NCBI RefSeq assembly: GCF_016464385.1
Contig: NZ_JADMLH010000012.1
Location: forward strand, 62,001-126,000
Source: Nucisporomicrobium flavum
GTDB lineage: Bacteria > Actinomycetota > Actinomycetes > Mycobacteriales > Micromonosporaceae
DNA length: 64,000 nt
Reading direction: 5' to 3'
In this document: in pieces, positions 41,546 to 55,842 of the stretch
How positions within the stretch are numbered: position 1 is the stretch's first letter
Layout of the letters: every line of letters begins with the position of its first letter
The notes under the pieces: generated by a model
The model's input: the letters and a program-made list of their open reading frames with translations, nothing else
Database searches by the model: none
Told to the model about the DNA's origin: nothing
Position numbers and translations under genes: made by a program

Positions 41546-42835
41546 GTGAAGCTCGCCGCTATCCCCAGCCCCGCCACGTCGGTCTGGCACGTCCTCGGCC
41601 TTCCGATCCGGGCGTACGCGCTCTGCATCGTCGCGGGCATCGTCGTCGCCGTGCTCGTCATGGAACACCGCCTGCGCCGCCGCGGCGTGGCGCCGTGGGC
41701 CTCGCTGGACATGGCCGTGTGGGCGGTGCCGTTCGGCATCATCGGCGCGCGGATCTACCACGTGATCACGTCCCCGGCGGAGTACTTCGGCGACGGCGGC
41801 CACCCGATCCGCGTCTTCCAGATCTGGGAGGGCGGCCTCGGCATCTGGGGCGCGGTCGCCGGCGGCGCGCTGGGCGCCTGGTTCGCGGCCCGCCAGCTCG
41901 GCCTGCCGCTCGCGGTGTTCGCCGACGCGCTCGCCCCGGGCCTGCCGCTCGCGCAGGCGGTCGGCCGGCTGGGCAACTGGTTCAACAACGAGCTGTACGG
42001 CAGCGTCACGACCCTGCCGTGGGGCCTGCGGGTGCACGACATGGACCGGTCCAACCCGGGCCACGCGACGGTCATCGACGGCAAGCCGGTCACCCTCCCG
42101 GACCTCTACCACCCGACCTTCCTGTACGAGGCGGTCTGGGACGTCGGCGTGGCGGTGCTGGTGTACCTGCTCGACCGCCGGTTCAAGTTCGGCCGGGGGC
42201 GCGCGTTCGCCCTGTACGTGATGGCGTACACGCTGGGGCGCCTCTGGATCGAGATGCTGCGCATCGACGACGCGAACCACTTCTTCGGCATCCGCCTCAA
42301 CGTCTTCACCTCCATCGTGGTGTTCCTGCTGGCGCTCGCCTACTTCCTGGTGGTCCGCGGGCCCCGGGAGTACGTGGTGCCGATCGACGCCCCGGAGACC
42401 GAGCCGGAGCCCGAGCGGGCGAGCGACGTGGACCAGGTCGACGTCGGCGCCTCCGCCACGGGTGCCGCCCGTCCGCCGAGGGCCTATCAGGTGGTCAGCG
42501 AGGAGCGGTTCCAGGCGTACGAGCGCACCGGCATCCTCCCGCCCGCCGAGCCGTCCGCCACGCCTTCCGCCGAGGAGCCCGAGCCGGCCACGCAGGCTGG
42601 GCCGGCCGCTGCGACCGAGCCGGCCGCGGCGACGGGACCGGCCGCGGCGACGGGACCGGCCGCGGCGACGGGACCGGCCGTTGCGACCAAGACGGAGGCT
42701 CAGCCCGCAGCCGAGGCCCAGCCCGCGTCTGCGGGCCCGACCGAGCCGGCCGCTGACGACGCGCCGACCGCGGCGTCCGGGTCCGAGGGCGACGACGCGC
42801 GGCCGGCGGCTCCCGCGTCCGCCGACGAGCGTTAG
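41546..42835 (+). CDS. lgt: Prolipoprotein diacylglyceryl transferase with Ala/Pro tail
   Basis: Transfers diacylglycerol to the lipobox cysteine of prolipoproteins at the membrane. The first 275 residues hold seven helices and the Lgt signature GRLGNWFNNELYG, with YHPTFLYEA and GRLWIEMLR. The remaining 150 residues are a cytosolic, low-complexity extension with five near-copies of AATGPA/AATEPA and many Glu/Pro. TAGGGT at 41534-41539, 6 bp before the GTG, suggests a leaderless mRNA. Lgt would serve the two lipoproteins at 57738 and 62703 among others. Confidence 0.96.
   Translation: MKLAAIPSPATSVWHVLGLPIRAYALCIVAGIVVAVLVMEHRLRRRGVAPWASLDMAVWAVPFGIIGARIYHVITSPAEYFGDGGHPIRVFQIWEGGLGIWGAVAGGALGAWFAARQLGLPLAVFADALAPGLPLAQAVGRLGNWFNNELYGSVTTLPWGLRVHDMDRSNPGHATVIDGKPVTLPDLYHPTFLYEAVWDVGVAVLVYLLDRRFKFGRGRAFALYVMAYTLGRLWIEMLRIDDANHFFGIRLNVFTSIVVFLLALAYFLVVRGPREYVVPIDAPETEPEPERASDVDQVDVGASATGAARPPRAYQVVSEERFQAYERTGILPPAEPSATPSAEEPEPATQAGPAAATEPAAATGPAAATGPAAATGPAVATKTEAQPAAEAQPASAGPTEPAADDAPTAASGSEGDDARPAAPASADER
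42610..42690 (+). repeat. Short tandem repeat in the lgt tail
   Basis: Near-perfect 18-bp units GCGGCGACGGGACCGGCC, with two more divergent copies in front, encode the AATGPA run. Such units expand and contract easily, so copy number may vary between strains. Confidence 0.8.
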
Positions 42836-42851
42836 AGGCCGGGGCCGCGAC

Positions 42852-44042
42852 ATGCGCACGGCCGTGGTGGTGGGCGCGGGCATGGCGGGGCTCGCCGCCG
42901 CCGGCGCCCTGGCCCGCGACGGCTGGCGGGTGACGCTGCTGGAACGCGGCGAACGGGTCGCCGCGCCGCCCACCGCGCTGGTGCTGTGGCCCAACGGCCG
43001 CCGCGCCCTCGAGGCCCTCGACCCCGACGGCGGCTGGTGCGGCATCGCCGCGCCGCTGCCCGACGGCGGGGTACGCCGCCCCGACGGCCAGTGGCTGGTC
43101 GCGCCGCACACCCGCCCGGGAGCGGGACACGCCCCCGCGGTCGTGCACCTGGAGGACCTGTACGACGCGCTGGTCGCGGGGCTCGGCGACGGCGTGGAGA
43201 TCCGTACCGGCGTGGAGGTCACCACCGTGCGGGCCCGGCGCGCCGCCCGGCCCGCGGTCGGCGACGGCCGGGTGGTGTTCGAGGCGGACCTGATCGTGGC
43301 GGCGGACGGCATCGACAGCCCGGTCCGCCGGGTCCTCGCGCCGGAGGCCGTGGCGGTCGGCTCGGGCTTCGCGGCCTGGCAGGCGGTGGTCCCCGGCTAC
43401 CGGGCGCCGGCGCTGCCGGAGGATCAGGCCGCCGGGGGAGAGACGCTCGGCGCGGGCTACCGGTTCGTGTCGATGCCGCTCGGCGAGCGCGCGGCCGGCC
43501 GTGGCGGGGTCTACTGGGTGGCGACGGCGGCCGGCGCGCCGCGGCCCGAGTCGCCGGCGACCCAGCTGAGCCTGCTGCGCCGGTGGTTCGCCGAGTGGCA
43601 CGCGCCGGTGGGCGAGCTGCTCGCCGCGACCCGGCCGGAGGACCTGGTGCCGCAGGAGGTGCGCGAGCTGCGACCGTTGCCGCGGGCGTACGGCTTCCGC
43701 TGCGGCTCCGGCGGCGTGGTGCTGCTGGGCGACGCCGCCCACGCGATGCCGCATCACCTGGGCCAGGGGGCCTGCCTGGCGTTCGAGGACGTGGCGACGC
43801 TGCGGTCCCTGGTGGCCTCGGTGGAGCCGGGACCCGGGCTGTGCCAGGCGGTGGAGGCGTACGACCGCGCCCGCCGCCCGCGGACGGCCAGCGTGGTCCG
43901 GCAGAGCCGGCGCATGTCCGCGGTGGTGCAGGCCCGGGGCCGGCTGGCGTTGCGGGCCCGCGACGCGGCGCTCGGCTCGCTGCGCCCCCGCATCCTCGGC
44001 CACGCGCACGGCCTGGCCGCCGACTGGCACCCTCCGGAATAA
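42852..44042 (+). CDS. FAD-dependent monooxygenase (third in the window)
   Basis: 396 residues with the FAD fold VVVGAGMAGLAAAGALARDG, LIVAADGIDSPVRR as DG motif, and LLGDAAHAMPHHLGQGACLAFEDV as the second FAD contact. The compact size and PHHLGQGA segment match the 3-hydroxybenzoate/salicylate-like and kynurenine-type group. It starts 16 bp after lgt on the same strand; no regulator is adjacent, in contrast with the other two monooxygenases. Substrate unknown. Confidence 0.88.
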   Translation: MRTAVVVGAGMAGLAAAGALARDGWRVTLLERGERVAAPPTALVLWPNGRRALEALDPDGGWCGIAAPLPDGGVRRPDGQWLVAPHTRPGAGHAPAVVHLEDLYDALVAGLGDGVEIRTGVEVTTVRARRAARPAVGDGRVVFEADLIVAADGIDSPVRRVLAPEAVAVGSGFAAWQAVVPGYRAPALPEDQAAGGETLGAGYRFVSMPLGERAAGRGGVYWVATAAGAPRPESPATQLSLLRRWFAEWHAPVGELLAATRPEDLVPQEVRELRPLPRAYGFRCGSGGVVLLGDAAHAMPHHLGQGACLAFEDVATLRSLVASVEPGPGLCQAVEAYDRARRPRTASVVRQSRRMSAVVQARGRLALRARDAALGSLRPRILGHAHGLAADWHPPE

Positions 44043-44052
44043 CGCCCGGGGA

Positions 44053-44934
44053 TCAGAGCGGCGCGACCGCCGGCTGGGCGATGCAGGCCGTCCCGACGCG
44101 CCGGAAGCCCACCTTGGAGTACAGCCGCGCCACGTCGTCGTCGCCCGCGGACAGGAACACCAGGTCGTCGCCCTCCTCCAGGGCGCGCCGGGCCAGGCTG
44201 GCGGTCAGCTGCGACGCGTACCCGCGGCGCCGGGCCGCGGGCAGCGTGGCCACGCCGGCGACCTCGGCGACCCCGCCGACGCGCTGCACCGACCCGCAGG
44301 CGAGGACGCCGTCGGCGGGTGAGTCGACGACGGCGCTGATGAAGCGGCCGGAGGCGTGCCGGCGGACCTGGTCGTCGATGACCTCGGGGGACGGCGGTGG
44401 CACCGCGTCGCGCTGCGCCGGGCCGGCCGGCTCGACGATGAGCGCGCCGGCCTGGGCGGTGGCCGGTCCGGCGCCGGTCGCGGACGCCGGCGCGCCGAAG
44501 CCGAGCCGGCCGACGGCCCGGCTCGCGGCGATGTCGGCGGCGAAGCCCGGCGCGGCCGGGTCCAGGAAGCGGATGGTCCCGCCCGGGATGGGCAGATCGG
44601 GTACGAGCGCCGCCCGGTCCAGCACCATCAGCGGCGCGAGCAGCACGTCCAGCCCGGCTGAGCGCGCCACGGCGAGCAGGTCGGGCGTGGTCTCGTGCAC
44701 CCACTCGAACGTCTCCGGGACGCCCAGCTCTCGTTGCCTGATCCGGACGGCAGTAACATCTGCGGCAGACGGCGTCCCATCCCCGAGGCGGGGCCGGGCG
44801 TAGTAGGGCCACCCCGCACCCTCGCGGATGAAGAGTACGAATCCCCCGATGTCCTCGGTGACCGTGGCATCGCGGGGCACGGAATCGTAGAAACGCTCCA
44901 GCCGGGTGAAGACGTCGGTATCCTCTAGCGCCAC
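44053..44934 (-). CDS. GNAT-family N-acetyltransferase
   Basis: 293 residues. The C-terminal 110 hold the acetyl-CoA fold: EVAGVATLPAARRRGYASQLTASLA has the R/QxxGxA-type pyrophosphate loop, then DLVFLSAGDDDVARLYSKVGFRRVG. The first 150 residues are less conserved and may be a second, degenerate GNAT domain (ETFEWVHETTPDL, TIRFLDPA). Two-domain proteins of this sort acylate small amines or peptides. GTG start at 44934. It is divergent from gltB, with about 150 bp between. Confidence 0.85.
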   Translation of the reverse strand: MALEDTDVFTRLERFYDSVPRDATVTEDIGGFVLFIREGAGWPYYARPRLGDGTPSAADVTAVRIRQRELGVPETFEWVHETTPDLLAVARSAGLDVLLAPLMVLDRAALVPDLPIPGGTIRFLDPAAPGFAADIAASRAVGRLGFGAPASATGAGPATAQAGALIVEPAGPAQRDAVPPPSPEVIDDQVRRHASGRFISAVVDSPADGVLACGSVQRVGGVAEVAGVATLPAARRRGYASQLTASLARRALEEGDDLVFLSAGDDDVARLYSKVGFRRVGTACIAQPAVAPL

Positions 44935-45083
44935 CGCGCGAGACTACCGAACCCGCGTCGACAAAGTGTGATCCATCCGCACCTGGCGGAGATCGGTGAC
45001 GACTAACGTAGTATCGAGAGACTTTTGCAGGGCCGACGTCGTCCCGACCTTGAACGGAAACACCAGTGACGATCGGAGGCCCG

Positions 45084-49629
<4,546 letters not shown>

Positions 49630-49637
<8 letters not shown>

Positions 49638-51108
49638 TCCGAACGGTTTCCTGCGCTACGAGCGGCAGCTGCCCAAGCGCCGCCCGGTGCCCGTACGCAT
49701 CCGCGACTGGCGGGAGGTCTACCCGCCGGCCGGTGACGAGCTGATCCGCGACCAGGCGACGCGCTGCATGGACTGCGGCATCCCGTTCTGCCACGAGGGC
49801 TGCCCGCTCGGCAACCGCATCCCGGACTGGAACGACCTGGTCCGTACCAACGCGTGGGCCGCGGCGGCGGAGAGCCTGCACGCCACGAACAACTTCCCGG
49901 AGTTCACCGGCCGGCTCTGCCCCGCGCCCTGCGAGGCGGCCTGCGTCCTCGGCATCGCCGACGACCCGGTCACCATCAAGCAGGTCGAGGTGGAGATCGC
50001 CAACCACGCCTTCGACCTCGGGTACGTGCAGCCGCAGCGTCCCGCGACCCTGTCCGGCAAGTCGGTGGCCGTGGTCGGCTCCGGCCCGGCCGGGCTCGCG
50101 GCCGCGCAGCAGCTGGCCCGCGCCGGCCACGCCGTCACGGTGTTCGAGCGCGACGACCGCATCGGCGGCCTGCTGCGCTACGGCATCCCGGACTTCAAGC
50201 TGGAGAAGGAGCGCATCGACGCCCGCCTCGCCCAGATGGAGGCCGAGGGCGTCGTCTTCCAGACCGGTGTCAACGTGGGCGTCGACGTGACCGCGGACGA
50301 TCTGCGCGAGCGCTTCGACGCCGTGCTGCTCACCTGCGGCGCCCTCGCCGGCCGCGACACCCCGGAGACGCCGGGTCGCCACCTCAACGGCGTCCACCTG
50401 GCCATGGAACACCTGGTCCCGGCCAACCGGGTCGTCGCCGGCCTGCAGGAGTCCACCCCGATCGACGCCAAGGACAAGCACGTCGTGATCATCGGCGGCG
50501 GCGACACCGGCGCCGACTGCCTCGGCGTGGCGCACCGCCAGGGCGCGGCCAACGTCATCCAGCTCGACCAGTACCCGCTGCCCCCGGAGACCCGCGCGGC
50601 CGAGCAGCACCCGTGGCCCACCTGGCCGGTCATCCTGCGCAACTACCCCGCGCACGAGGAGGGCGGCGAGCGCGTCTTCGGCGTGGCGGTGCAGGAGTTC
50701 GTCGACGACGGCGAGGGCAACGTCAAGGCCATCCGCATCGTCGACGTCGCCGTCGAACGGATCAACGGCCGCCGTACGGTCACCGTCGCCCCCGGCTCGG
50801 AGCGCGACCTGCCGGCCGACCTGGTCCTGCTCGCGATCGGCTTCGAGGGTACGGAGCAGCAGCCGCTGCTGGAACAGTTCGGCGTCACCCGCAACGCCCG
50901 CGGAGCCGTCGACGCCCGCCCCGACTGGCAGACCGAGGCGGACGGCGTCTTCGTCGCGGGCGACATGCACAAAGGCGCCTCGCTGATCGTCTGGGCGATC
51001 GCCGAGGGCCGCGCGGCGGCGGCGGCGATCCACAGTTACCTGGGCGGCGACGGCGAGCTGCCGGCCCCGGTACGCCCCTCCTCCCAGCCGCTCGCGGCGA
51101 CCCGCTGA
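49630..51108 (+). CDS. gltD: Glutamate synthase (NADPH), small subunit
   Basis: 492 residues supplying electrons from NADPH through FAD and two 4Fe-4S clusters. Cysteine groups are CMDCGIPFCHEGCPLGN and LCPAPCEAACV; the FAD site is VAVVGSGPAGLAAAQQLAR, the NADPH site VVIIGGGDTGADC, and the second FAD contact ADGVFVAGDMHKGASLIVWA. GTG start lies 5 bp before the gltB stop. A strong terminator follows at 51115. Confidence 0.97.
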
Positions 51109-51114
51109 CGCACC

Positions 51115-51151
51115 GGCCCGGCACCCGTCCTCACGGGTGCCGGGCCTTTTT
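51115..51151. terminator. Terminator between gltD and the convergent NUDIX gene
   Basis: GGCCCGGCACCCGT (51115-51128) pairs perfectly with ACGGGTGCCGGGCC (51133-51146), a 14-bp stem with a 4-base loop, followed by TTTTT. The stem overlaps the last codons of the minus-strand NUDIX gene. Confidence 0.92.
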
Positions 51152-51538
51152 CGCGGCCTCGGACAGCGGCTCGGGGAGCGCGTCCGCGTCGAACCACCCG
51201 ATCTCCGTGCACTTGCCCGGTTCCCGGATCTCCGGCACCCCGCCGACGTGGCGTGCCGCGTACGACACCGACACCCAGTGCTGCCCCTCCTCGGGGAGCA
51301 GGTGGTCGGCCACCCCGAGCAGGCCGGTGACCTCCACCTCCATGCCGTACTCCTCGCGGAACTCCCGCCGTACGGTCTCCTCCAGGGTCTCCCCGAAATC
51401 GACCGTGCCGCCGGGGAACTCCCAGCAGCCGGCCTCGTTGCGGGCCGCCGGCCCGCGACGGGCCAGGAACACCCGCCCGTCCGCGTGGCGGACCACGGCC
51501 CCGACCCCCACCCCGACGTAGTCGCGTCCCGGCACCAT
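51131..51538 (-). CDS. NUDIX hydrolase
   Basis: 135 residues that begin MVPGRDYVGVGVGAVV and hold a full NUDIX box, GGTVDFGETLEETVRR continuing to EFREEYGM, matching GX5EX7REUXEEXGU. It hydrolyses nucleoside diphosphate derivatives such as oxidised nucleotides; substrate unknown. The ATG at 51538 is preceded by AAGGGG eight bases away. Longer in-frame frames upstream give an Arg/Gly/Pro-rich leader that is unlikely to be translated. Its 3' end sits in the gltD terminator. Confidence 0.9.
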   Translation of the reverse strand: MVPGRDYVGVGVGAVVRHADGRVFLARRGPAARNEAGCWEFPGGTVDFGETLEETVRREFREEYGMEVEVTGLLGVADHLLPEEGQHWVSVSYAARHVGGVPEIREPGKCTEIGWFDADALPEPLSEAAKKARHP

Positions 51539-51825
51539 CACGCCCACCCCTTCCGGCCCGCCCGGCCCTCGCACGGGCTCCCTTCCACCCCGGGACGGCG
51601 GTCCCCGGCGCTGCCCGGCGGGGCACTGCGGCGGTCCCCGCCAAATGCTCGATCGCGGACCGATAAGCTGAAGCCGTATCGCGGTCGCCGACGCCCGCAC
51701 CCGCTTCATCCGATGCGGCTGCGAAGCCGGTGCACCGTCGCCGGCCGTGCGGAGCGTCGCCACCCGCAGTTCATCCCCATGACGGGGGTCGGCCAGCGGG
51801 CCGATCCGAAAGAGAGACTAGCCTG

Positions 51826-53262
51826 ATGGCTGTGACACGCCGCGCAAAGATCGTCTGCACCATGGGTCCTGCCACCGCCTCCCCCGAGCGCATGCTCGGC
51901 CTGGTCGAGGCCGGTATGGACGTGGCACGAATGAACTTCAGCCACGGCAGCCACGACGATCACCAGCAGATCTACGAGATGGTCCGCGCCGCCGCGAAGC
52001 AGACCGGCCGCGCCGTCGCCGTCCTCGCCGACCTGCAGGGCCCGAAGATCCGCCTCGGCCGGTTCGCCAACGGCCCGCACGTGTGGGCCACCGGCGACGT
52101 CGTGACCATCACCAGCGACGACATCCTCGGCACCCCGGACCGGGTCTCCTGCACCTACAAGAAGCTCCCGAACGAGGTCAAGGTCGGCGACCGGCTGCTC
52201 ATCGACGACGGCAAGGTCGCCGTCGAGGTCTCCGCGGTCGAGGGCAACGACATCCGCTGCCTCGTCACCGAGGGCGGCCCGGTCTCCAACAACAAGGGCG
52301 TGTCGCTGCCCAACGTCGCGGTCAGCGTCCCGGCGATGAGCGAGAAGGACGAGGAGGACCTGCGCTTCGCGCTCGGCCTCGGCGTCGACCTGATCGCGCT
52401 GTCGTTCGTCCGCTCGCCCGACGACATCAAGCTCGTCCACCAGATCATGGCCGAGGAGGGCCGGACCGTACCGGTCATCGCCAAGGTCGAGAAGCCCGAG
52501 GCGGTCGACCACCTCGAGGCGATCGTGCTGGCGTTCGACGGTGTCATGGTGGCCCGCGGCGACCTCGGCGTCGAGCTCCCGCTCGACCAGGTGCCGCTGG
52601 TGCAGAAGCGCGCCGTCCAGCTCTGCCGGGAGAACGCGAAGCCGGTCATCGTCGCCACCCAGATGCTCGACTCGATGATCGAGAATTCCCGCCCGACCCG
52701 CGCCGAGGCCTCCGACGTCGCCAACGCGGTCCTCGACGGCACCGACGCCGTGATGCTCTCCGGCGAGACCTCCGTCGGCAAGTACCCGGTGCTCACCGTC
52801 AGCACGATGGCGAAGATCGTCACGACCACCGAGCAGGGCGCGCTGGGCGTTCCGGTGCTGCAGCACGACCCGCGTACGCACGGCGGCGCGCTCACCGTCG
52901 CCGCGTCCCGCATCGCCCGCAACATCGGCGCCAAGGCCCTGGTCGCGTTCTCGCAGACCGGTGACACCGTGCGCCGGCTCTCCCGGCTGCACTGCGAGCT
53001 GCCGCTGCTCGCCTTCACGCCGGTGCCCGCGGTCCGCGACCAGCTCGCGCTCTCCTGGGGCGTCGAGACGTTCCTCACGGACTTCGTCGAGCACACCGAC
53101 GACATGTTCCGCCAGGTCGACCAGGCCATGCTCGGCCTCGGCCTGGCCAAGCCCGGCGAGTACGTCGTCGTCGTGGCCGGCAGCCCGCCGAACGCCCCCG
53201 GCTCCACCAACACCCTGCGGGTCCACCAGCTCGGCTCGCTCGTCGACCCGAGCACCGTGTGA
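51826..53262 (+). CDS. pyk: Pyruvate kinase
   Basis: 478 residues catalysing PEP plus ADP to pyruvate and ATP. Key segments are KIVCTMGPATASPE, MNFSHGSHDDH, LADLQGPKIRLG, KVEKPEAVDH, MVARGDLGVE (metal Glu/Asp region), VIVATQMLDSMIENSRPTRAE and AVMLSGETSVGKYP. The ATG at 51826 follows AGAGAG; GTG two codons on is possible. About 290 bp of gene-free sequence precede it and must hold its promoter. The stop overlaps the tesB start. Confidence 0.97.
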   Translation: MAVTRRAKIVCTMGPATASPERMLGLVEAGMDVARMNFSHGSHDDHQQIYEMVRAAAKQTGRAVAVLADLQGPKIRLGRFANGPHVWATGDVVTITSDDILGTPDRVSCTYKKLPNEVKVGDRLLIDDGKVAVEVSAVEGNDIRCLVTEGGPVSNNKGVSLPNVAVSVPAMSEKDEEDLRFALGLGVDLIALSFVRSPDDIKLVHQIMAEEGRTVPVIAKVEKPEAVDHLEAIVLAFDGVMVARGDLGVELPLDQVPLVQKRAVQLCRENAKPVIVATQMLDSMIENSRPTRAEASDVANAVLDGTDAVMLSGETSVGKYPVLTVSTMAKIVTTTEQGALGVPVLQHDPRTHGGALTVAASRIARNIGAKALVAFSQTGDTVRRLSRLHCELPLLAFTPVPAVRDQLALSWGVETFLTDFVEHTDDMFRQVDQAMLGLGLAKPGEYVVVVAGSPPNAPGSTNTLRVHQLGSLVDPSTV

Positions 53263-54137
53263 ACGGACCGCTGCGGGGACAGGCCGCCGTCGACCAGCTG
53301 CTCGAGGTCCTCGACCTCAAGCAGCTGGACGCCGACCGCTTCCAGGGTGAGAGCCCGCAGGTCGGCGCCCAGCGCGTCTTCGGCGGCCAGGTCGCCGGCC
53401 AGGCCCTGGTCGCCGCGGGGCGCACCGTCGACCCGACGCGCTTCGTGCACTCGCTGCACGGCTACTTCGTCCGCCCCGGCGACCCCACGGTGCCGATCGA
53501 CTTCACCGTCGAGACCATCCGCGACGGCCGCTCGTTCTCCGTACGCCGCTCCACCGCCCAGCAGCACGGCAAGACCATCTTCTTCATGTCGGCGTCGTTC
53601 CAGGTCGTCGAGCACGGCCTCGACCACCACACGCCGCCCCCGGAGGGCGTACAGGGCCCCGACGAGACCCCCACGATGCGCGACTGGCTCGCCCGCTACC
53701 CGCAACGCCAGGCCGCCTTCGACTCCGCGCCCCAGGCCATCGACGTCCGCTACGTCAACACGCCGGGCTGGGTCCCCCCGGGCGACCGCGACGCCACCGA
53801 CCACCAGCGCGTCTGGATGCGCATCAACGGCAAACTCCCGGACGACCCGCTGATCCACGCCTGCGCCCTCACGTACGCCTCGGACCTCTCCCTGCTCGAC
53901 TCGGTCCTCTCGGTCCACGGCGAGGTCTGGGGTCCGGGCGGCGTGATCGGCGCCAGCCTTGACCACGCCCTCTGGTTCCACCGCCCGTTCCGCGCGGACG
54001 AATGGTTCCTGTACGACTGCACCAGCCCGTCGGCCAGCGGCAGCCGAGGCCTGGCCAGCGGCCGCATGTTCACCCGGGAAGGCGCCCACATCGCGAGCGC
54101 GGTCCAGGAAGGCCTCCTGCGCCGGGTCGGCGCCTGA
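53259..54137 (+). CDS. tesB: Acyl-CoA thioesterase II
   Basis: 292 residues with two hot-dog domains. N-terminal: VFGGQVAGQALVAAGRTV and SLHGYFVRPGDP. C-terminal: ACALTYASDLSLLDS with the catalytic Asp, ASLDHALWFHRPFRADEW and GLASGRMFTREG. It hydrolyses medium- and long-chain acyl-CoA. GTG overlaps the pyk stop, giving a pyk-tesB pair that is also found in mycobacteria. The 220 bp after it contain CAGGCCGG/CCGGCCTG arms at 54273-54310 but no T-tract. Confidence 0.94.
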   Translation: MNGPLRGQAAVDQLLEVLDLKQLDADRFQGESPQVGAQRVFGGQVAGQALVAAGRTVDPTRFVHSLHGYFVRPGDPTVPIDFTVETIRDGRSFSVRRSTAQQHGKTIFFMSASFQVVEHGLDHHTPPPEGVQGPDETPTMRDWLARYPQRQAAFDSAPQAIDVRYVNTPGWVPPGDRDATDHQRVWMRINGKLPDDPLIHACALTYASDLSLLDSVLSVHGEVWGPGGVIGASLDHALWFHRPFRADEWFLYDCTSPSASGSRGLASGRMFTREGAHIASAVQEGLLRRVGA

Positions 54138-54357
54138 CCGTCCCGGTCTCGGCCGCCCCTTCACCCCTGGCACGGGTGGGCTTGCGCCTCGGCGCGCTCG
54201 CCTTCGTCTCTGCGTCCGGCCTTGTCCCGCGCTGGGCCGCGCTGTTTCCGGGCAGCATGCCTTCGGGGATCTCAGGCCGGAGGCGCCCCGCCGGGCGGGA
54301 CCCCGGCCTGGCGACTGGCCGTCGTACTGGGTCCCGCACCGGCAGGGCAGGGGAGGA

Positions 54358-55716
54358 TCAGTCCACCAGCCCGCGAGTGCCCGGCGTGTCCTCAACCGCG
54401 GCCGCCGGCGTCGACGCGCCCTGCTCATCAGTCGAGGGCCGCACGACTTCCGCGCGCCCCACCGCATGAGCGGCGTCGCCCGCTGCGGCGCCTTCCGCGC
54501 CGGGCCTGCCGGCCGGGGGAGCTTCGGCACCCTCGGCAGTGTCCGGCACCTCGACCTGCTCGGCCTCGGCCGCCGCCTTCGCGGCCCCCGGGACAGCGGC
54601 CCCGGTCACCCCGGCCAGCGCGAGCATCGTGTCCAGGTCGGCAGTGGTCCTCAGGACCTCGTCGTGAAAACTCCCGGCCCGAGCCGCAGCCCCAGGCTGC
54701 CCCGCATCGAACCCTCCGGACCCCGCCGCCCCGCCGCCTCCCGCCGCCGCCGCGCCGCCGCCATGCCCCGCCGCGCCGCCGCCATGCCCCGCCGCCGCGC
54801 CGCCGAGTGCCGCTGCTCCGCCGCCGAGTACCGCTGACCCGCCGCCAAGCCCCGCTGTCCCGCCGCCGAACGCCGTCGTCCCGCCGCCAAGCCCTGCCGT
54901 CCCGCCGCCGCCATACCCCGCCGCGCCGCCGATCCCGTGCCCCGGCGCCCCCGCCCCGCCGGCCGCCGCCCCGCCACCCGCCGCGTCGCCGCGCACCACC
55001 GGCCGCGGCGTCGACAGATCCGACATCCCGGCCGCCGAACCTCGCGCCGCCGCCCGGTGCCGCGCCCGCGCACCCCGGTTCGGCGCGGTCTCGAAATCCG
55101 TCAAGCCCGCCGAGTAGCCGGCCACCCCGATCGCCCGTTCCGCGGACAACTCCAGCAGCCGCTCACCCCGCGATACCGCCGACGCATCACGCAGCCGCAA
55201 CGACGCCACCAGATCGGCGACGCCACGCAACAGGGCCGCCCCCGCCAGGATCAGCACGATCACTTCCGGCGTACGCGCAAAGGAGCTGGCAGCGAAGAAC
55301 CCCAGCCCGAGCTCCGCCACCCCGACGACGGTGAGCAGCCCCCAGATCCCGTCGGTCTCCCGCGTCATCATCGAGATCGCGACATCCGCGGCGCCCCGCA
55401 CCATCAGGTACCACCCGATCAGCGCGGCCGGCGTCGTCCACGACCCGCCCGCGTCGATCATCATCAGCACCGCGGTGGCGGCGAACAGCACGGCCATGCC
55501 CGCGTTCAGCCACCACGTCCGCGTCCCGGCCAACGCCCGCACCGCCTCGGTCGCCGCGGCCAACAGCACAACCGGACCGGCCACGTCCGCGATGCCGGCG
55601 GGCTCGATCCGCAACACGCTCCACGCGATCGCCAGCCACGCCACGCCCGCGAGCAGAAGGAACCCCCACATCGCGTCACGCACGACGGTCAGGGGCGACG
55701 AGCCGGACCACAACAT
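54358..55716 (-). CDS. DUF308/HdeD-like membrane protein with glycine-rich tail
   Basis: 452 residues. The N-terminal 190 contain about six hydrophobic helices (MWGFLLLAGVAWLAIAW, AGPVVLLAAATEAV, MAVLFAATAVLMMI, IWGLLTVVGVAELGLGFF and others) in the paired pattern of HdeD/DUF308 proteins. After a linker, about 100 residues are nearly all Gly/Ala with GGGTAGLGGGTTAFGGG-like units; the end is Ala/Glu-rich. The ATG at 55716 has AGGAGG four bases upstream, which decides against an ATG at 55746. Function unknown; it has the place of a conserved membrane gene after tesB. Confidence 0.8.
   Translation of the reverse strand: MLWSGSSPLTVVRDAMWGFLLLAGVAWLAIAWSVLRIEPAGIADVAGPVVLLAAATEAVRALAGTRTWWLNAGMAVLFAATAVLMMIDAGGSWTTPAALIGWYLMVRGAADVAISMMTRETDGIWGLLTVVGVAELGLGFFAASSFARTPEVIVLILAGAALLRGVADLVASLRLRDASAVSRGERLLELSAERAIGVAGYSAGLTDFETAPNRGARARHRAAARGSAAGMSDLSTPRPVVRGDAAGGGAAAGGAGAPGHGIGGAAGYGGGGTAGLGGGTTAFGGGTAGLGGGSAVLGGGAAALGGAAAGHGGGAAGHGGGAAAAGGGGAAGSGGFDAGQPGAAARAGSFHDEVLRTTADLDTMLALAGVTGAAVPGAAKAAAEAEQVEVPDTAEGAEAPPAGRPGAEGAAAGDAAHAVGRAEVVRPSTDEQGASTPAAAVEDTPGTRGLVD
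54715..54985 (-). repeat. Glycine/alanine codon repeats in the DUF308-like gene
   Basis: Runs of CCGCCGCC-type sequence with units encoding GLGGG, AFGGG and GHGGG. Copies are short and degenerate. The composition differs sharply from the membrane-domain part of the same gene and could be length-variable. Confidence 0.65.
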
Positions 55717-55842
55717 GAAGCCTCCTGGCAGTGCTGGTACTGCCATGACAACACCGCCGAGACAGGCAAACCGGTCTTTCACCGAAAAACGCCGACCCCG
55801 CCACGCCCGATCCAAGACCACCGATGAGAGGTACGGTCACCC

